Assembly (NCBI RefSeq): GCF_005576615.1
Contig: NZ_CP040332.1
Coordinates: 62,001-126,000, forward strand
From: Natrinema versiforme
GTDB lineage: Archaea; Halobacteriota; Halobacteria; Halobacteriales; Natrialbaceae
Direction of reading: 5' to 3'
DNA length: 64,000 bases
The position numbers were made by a program, and so were the translations under genes. This document shows positions 62,293 through 64,000 of this stretch, in pieces. Position 1 is the first letter of the stretch. The number at the start of each line of letters is the position of its first letter. The notes under the pieces are model-generated. The model made no database searches. It saw only the letters and a list, made by a program, of their open reading frames with translations, and was not told the origin of the DNA.

Positions 62293-63123
62293 ATGACCGA
62301 TTCCGTCGTCGGCACGCTCAACGACCAAGCGACCGTCGCGGCACGCGTCGAAGCCGGTGACGCCCCCGATTGGGTCGCGGCCCACTGGGAGTCGTTCCGC
62401 GACGGGCTGTTGGGCGAGCGAAACGACAGCCCGTTCCCCTGCTTTTTCGGCGTCGAATCCGTCCAGAACGGCGATCCGCTGTACACGGCCGTCCCGTCGA
62501 TGACCGACAAAGACGCCCTGCTCGAACTGGGCCGAACGCTGCTCGAGTACCTCGAGACGTATCAGGATCACAGCGACCGCGCGTCGTTAGTGACGTTTTT
62601 CAAACCGCCCGACGGCCGTCTGTCCGAGGCGGAGTACCACTGCGCGCTCTGGCACATCCTTCAGTTTCTCCACGTCCACGATCCGGAGCCGTGGCCAGAT
62701 CGGATCCCAACCGATCCCGATGATACCCACTGGGAGTTCTGCTTCGGCGGTGAGCCGATGTTTCCGACCTGTCGCGCGCCGTTTTACGAGACACGCAAGA
62801 GCCGCTACTGTCCGATCGGCCTCGAGATCACGTTCCAGCCGCGGGCGCTGTTCGAGGCGTTGAACGTCACCGGCGACACCGAGGCTGGCCAACACGCCCG
62901 AGACGTGATTCAGGACCGACTCGAGGACTACGACGGCGTCTGTCCCCACGCCGATCTCGGCGACTGGGGGAACGAGGGCGATCGCGAGTGGCCACAGTAC
63001 ATGCTAACGGAAACCGAAACCGAAGCGCCGAGCGAGTGTCCGATCACCGTAACCCGGGCCCACCCGAAGTCGGAGTATCTCCTCGAACCATCGAGTCGCG
63101 CCGCACACGGTGATCGGAGATGA
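62293..63123 (+). CDS. YqcI/YcgG family protein (GntA-like)
   Basis: A 276-residue protein of the YqcI/YcgG family. Recognisable segments are [60 protein letters not shown] and [20 protein letters not shown]. One family member, GntA, is a heme-dependent N-hydroxylase acting on an enduracididine-derived guanidine in guanitoxin synthesis; others are uncharacterised. The His and Cys residues in the second and third segments could bind heme or a metal. It overlaps a cysteine hydrolase gene (ATGA) and follows a deaminase, so an oxidative step on a nitrogen heterocycle or guanidine compound is a possible role. Inference only. Confidence 0.8.
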   Translation: MTDSVVGTLNDQATVAARVEAGDAPDWVAAHWESFRDGLLGERNDSPFPCFFGVESVQNGDPLYTAVPSMTDKDALLELGRTLLEYLETYQDHSDRASLVTFFKPPDGRLSEAEYHCALWHILQFLHVHDPEPWPDRIPTDPDDTHWEFCFGGEPMFPTCRAPFYETRKSRYCPIGLEITFQPRALFEALNVTGDTEAGQHARDVIQDRLEDYDGVCPHADLGDWGNEGDREWPQYMLTETETEAPSECPITVTRAHPKSEYLLEPSSRAAHGDRR

Positions 63124-63698
63124 GCGATAGTTCGGCCCGCACGGCCCTCGTGCTCGTCGACTTCCAACAGGGGTTCGACGACCCCGTCTGGGGGAGTCGC
63201 AACAATTCGGACGCGGAATCGAACGCGGCGCGACTTCTCGCCCACTGGCGGACGGCCGGATTGCCGATCGCCCACGTTCGCCACGATTCGACGGAACCGG
63301 AGTCGCCGCTTCGCGGCGACCAGCCGGGATTCGAGTTCAAACCGGAACTGGCTCCTCGAGACGGTGAGACCGAGTTCGTCAAACGGGTCAACGGGGCGTT
63401 CGTCGACACGGAGTTGGAGCCGTGGGTACGCGAACGGGGTGTCGACTCGCTCGTGATCTGCGGCCTGACGACGGATCACTGCGTTTCGACGACGACCCGA
63501 ATGGCGGAGAATCGAGGCTTCGGCGTCACCCTCGTCCGGGACGCGACGGCGACGTTCGATCGGACGTTCGACGGGGAGCAGTTCGCCCCGTCGGTGGTCC
63601 ACAAAACCGCCCTCTCACACCTCGAGGGCGAGTTCGCGGAAATCGGTTCGACGGACGAGATCCTCGCGACCGTCACCGCCGAATCCGCCGGTGAATGA
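63120..63698 (+). CDS. Isochorismatase-like cysteine hydrolase
   Basis: Cysteine hydrolase of the isochorismatase/nicotinamidase fold, 192 residues. The triad is visible: Asp in [13 protein letters not shown], Lys in [11 protein letters not shown] and Cys in [17 protein letters not shown]; the cis-peptide VICG before the Cys is typical. Related enzymes cleave N-carbamoylsarcosine, ureidoacrylate, biuret or nicotinamide. Its start overlaps the YqcI/YcgG gene by four bases, so the two proteins should be made together. An amide or carbamate product of that step is a fair guess for its substrate. Confidence 0.88.
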   Translation: MSDSSARTALVLVDFQQGFDDPVWGSRNNSDAESNAARLLAHWRTAGLPIAHVRHDSTEPESPLRGDQPGFEFKPELAPRDGETEFVKRVNGAFVDTELEPWVRERGVDSLVICGLTTDHCVSTTTRMAENRGFGVTLVRDATATFDRTFDGEQFAPSVVHKTALSHLEGEFAEIGSTDEILATVTAESAGE

Positions 63699-64000
63699 TC
63701 GCATTCAGCAGTGTGGGAGTTGGTTCCGATCGACCCGTCCTCGAGGGCGCGTGTTCGCCGCCTTCGACCCTCTCCGGCCGGTACCGAGTTGAGTCCTAAA
63801 TCGCCGAATCGAATCGCAACCCCGGCTGCCGAACCCTCCATCTCCGCAAAGCGGACGATTCTACAGTAGGGATAGTCCTCTGCAGCATATATATTATAAT
63901 ATACTCATCTATGGGTTCACAAGTGGGTAAGGAATCGGCTAGAAACTGTTATACCTCATGATCAGGCTCTCGTAACGTGAACGATGATCTATCCGTCTTC
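63699..64000. other. End of window, possible start of another gene
   Basis: No gene inside. A strongly AT-rich stretch (63886-63912) and a TATA-like element near 63950-63957 precede GTG (63978) and ATG (63985) codons that stay open to the window end, so a plus-strand gene may start here. Confidence 0.3.

Noticed and set aside
1-64000. CRISPR array, rRNA or tRNA genes, replication origin
   Set aside because: No regularly spaced repeats, no rRNA-like sequence, no tRNA cloverleaf and no orc1/cdc6 gene or origin repeats were seen.

Overview
The window is chromosomal DNA of a halophilic archaeon (class Halobacteria; I cannot assign a genus). The signs are high-GC coding sequence with very acidic proteins, twin-arginine lipoproteins as extracytoplasmic binding proteins, a bacterio-opsin-activator type HTH-10 regulator, NrpR-type nitrogen regulators, CPxCG micro-zinc-finger proteins, short or absent 5' leaders behind archaeal TATA boxes, and haloarchaeal insertion-sequence relics. 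Almost everything recognisable concerns uptake and breakdown of small nitrogen compounds.

Positions 1-7000 hold a purine-type block: the end of an amidohydrolase, a three-subunit molybdenum hydroxylase (FAD, Mo and 2Fe-2S subunits) and an NCS2 purine/pyrimidine permease. Positions 7000-10750 are an eroded accessory patch: an IclR regulator relic, relics of a membrane antiporter, and an intact tyrosine recombinase translationally coupled to a broken second recombinase. Positions 10990-17670 are the urease operon (order ureB-C-A-G-D-E-F on the minus strand), with a His-rich lipoprotein after it and a one-helix membrane protein before it. Positions 17900-27300 carry two minus-strand operons for ureide/hydantoin-type compounds: a branched-chain-type ABC transporter fused in one operon with a dihydropyrimidinase-like hydrolase, then an M20 carbamoyl-amidohydrolase with a DUF3830 protein and a 2-hydroxyacid dehydrogenase. 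A divergent IclR regulator follows.

Positions 29480-42450 look like a polyamine utilisation island: acetylpolyamine amidohydrolase, EamA-type half transporter, aminotransferase, agmatinase, C-N hydrolase, a polyamine-type ABC transporter with both permease domains fused, and a class III aminotransferase. Two NrpR-like regulators lie in it, and one promoter carries an exact GGAA-N6-TTCC palindrome, the known methanogen NrpR operator. Agmatinase would release urea, which the urease upstream can use.

Positions 43480-50660 hold a second IclR gene and a proline catabolism cluster: P5C dehydrogenase-like ALDH coupled to a 32-residue zinc-finger protein, HTH-10 regulator, proline dehydrogenase, and a PutP-type symporter coupled to a 48-residue single-helix protein. 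Positions 51470-60000 are mixed: a frameshifted gene, a polyprenyl-synthetase-like protein, a MATE exporter with two TetR regulators, a zinc-ribbon membrane protein, and an AT-richer island with an exported protein, a small membrane protein and relics of three transposases. Positions 60080-63700 hold an HTH regulator, a second amidohydrolase, a YqcI/YcgG (GntA-like) protein and a cysteine hydrolase.

The most unusual signals are a recurring GTTC-N9-GAAC palindrome around both IclR genes and the IclR relic, the NrpR-type operator, and three very small genes coupled to larger partners that ordinary gene calling would miss.
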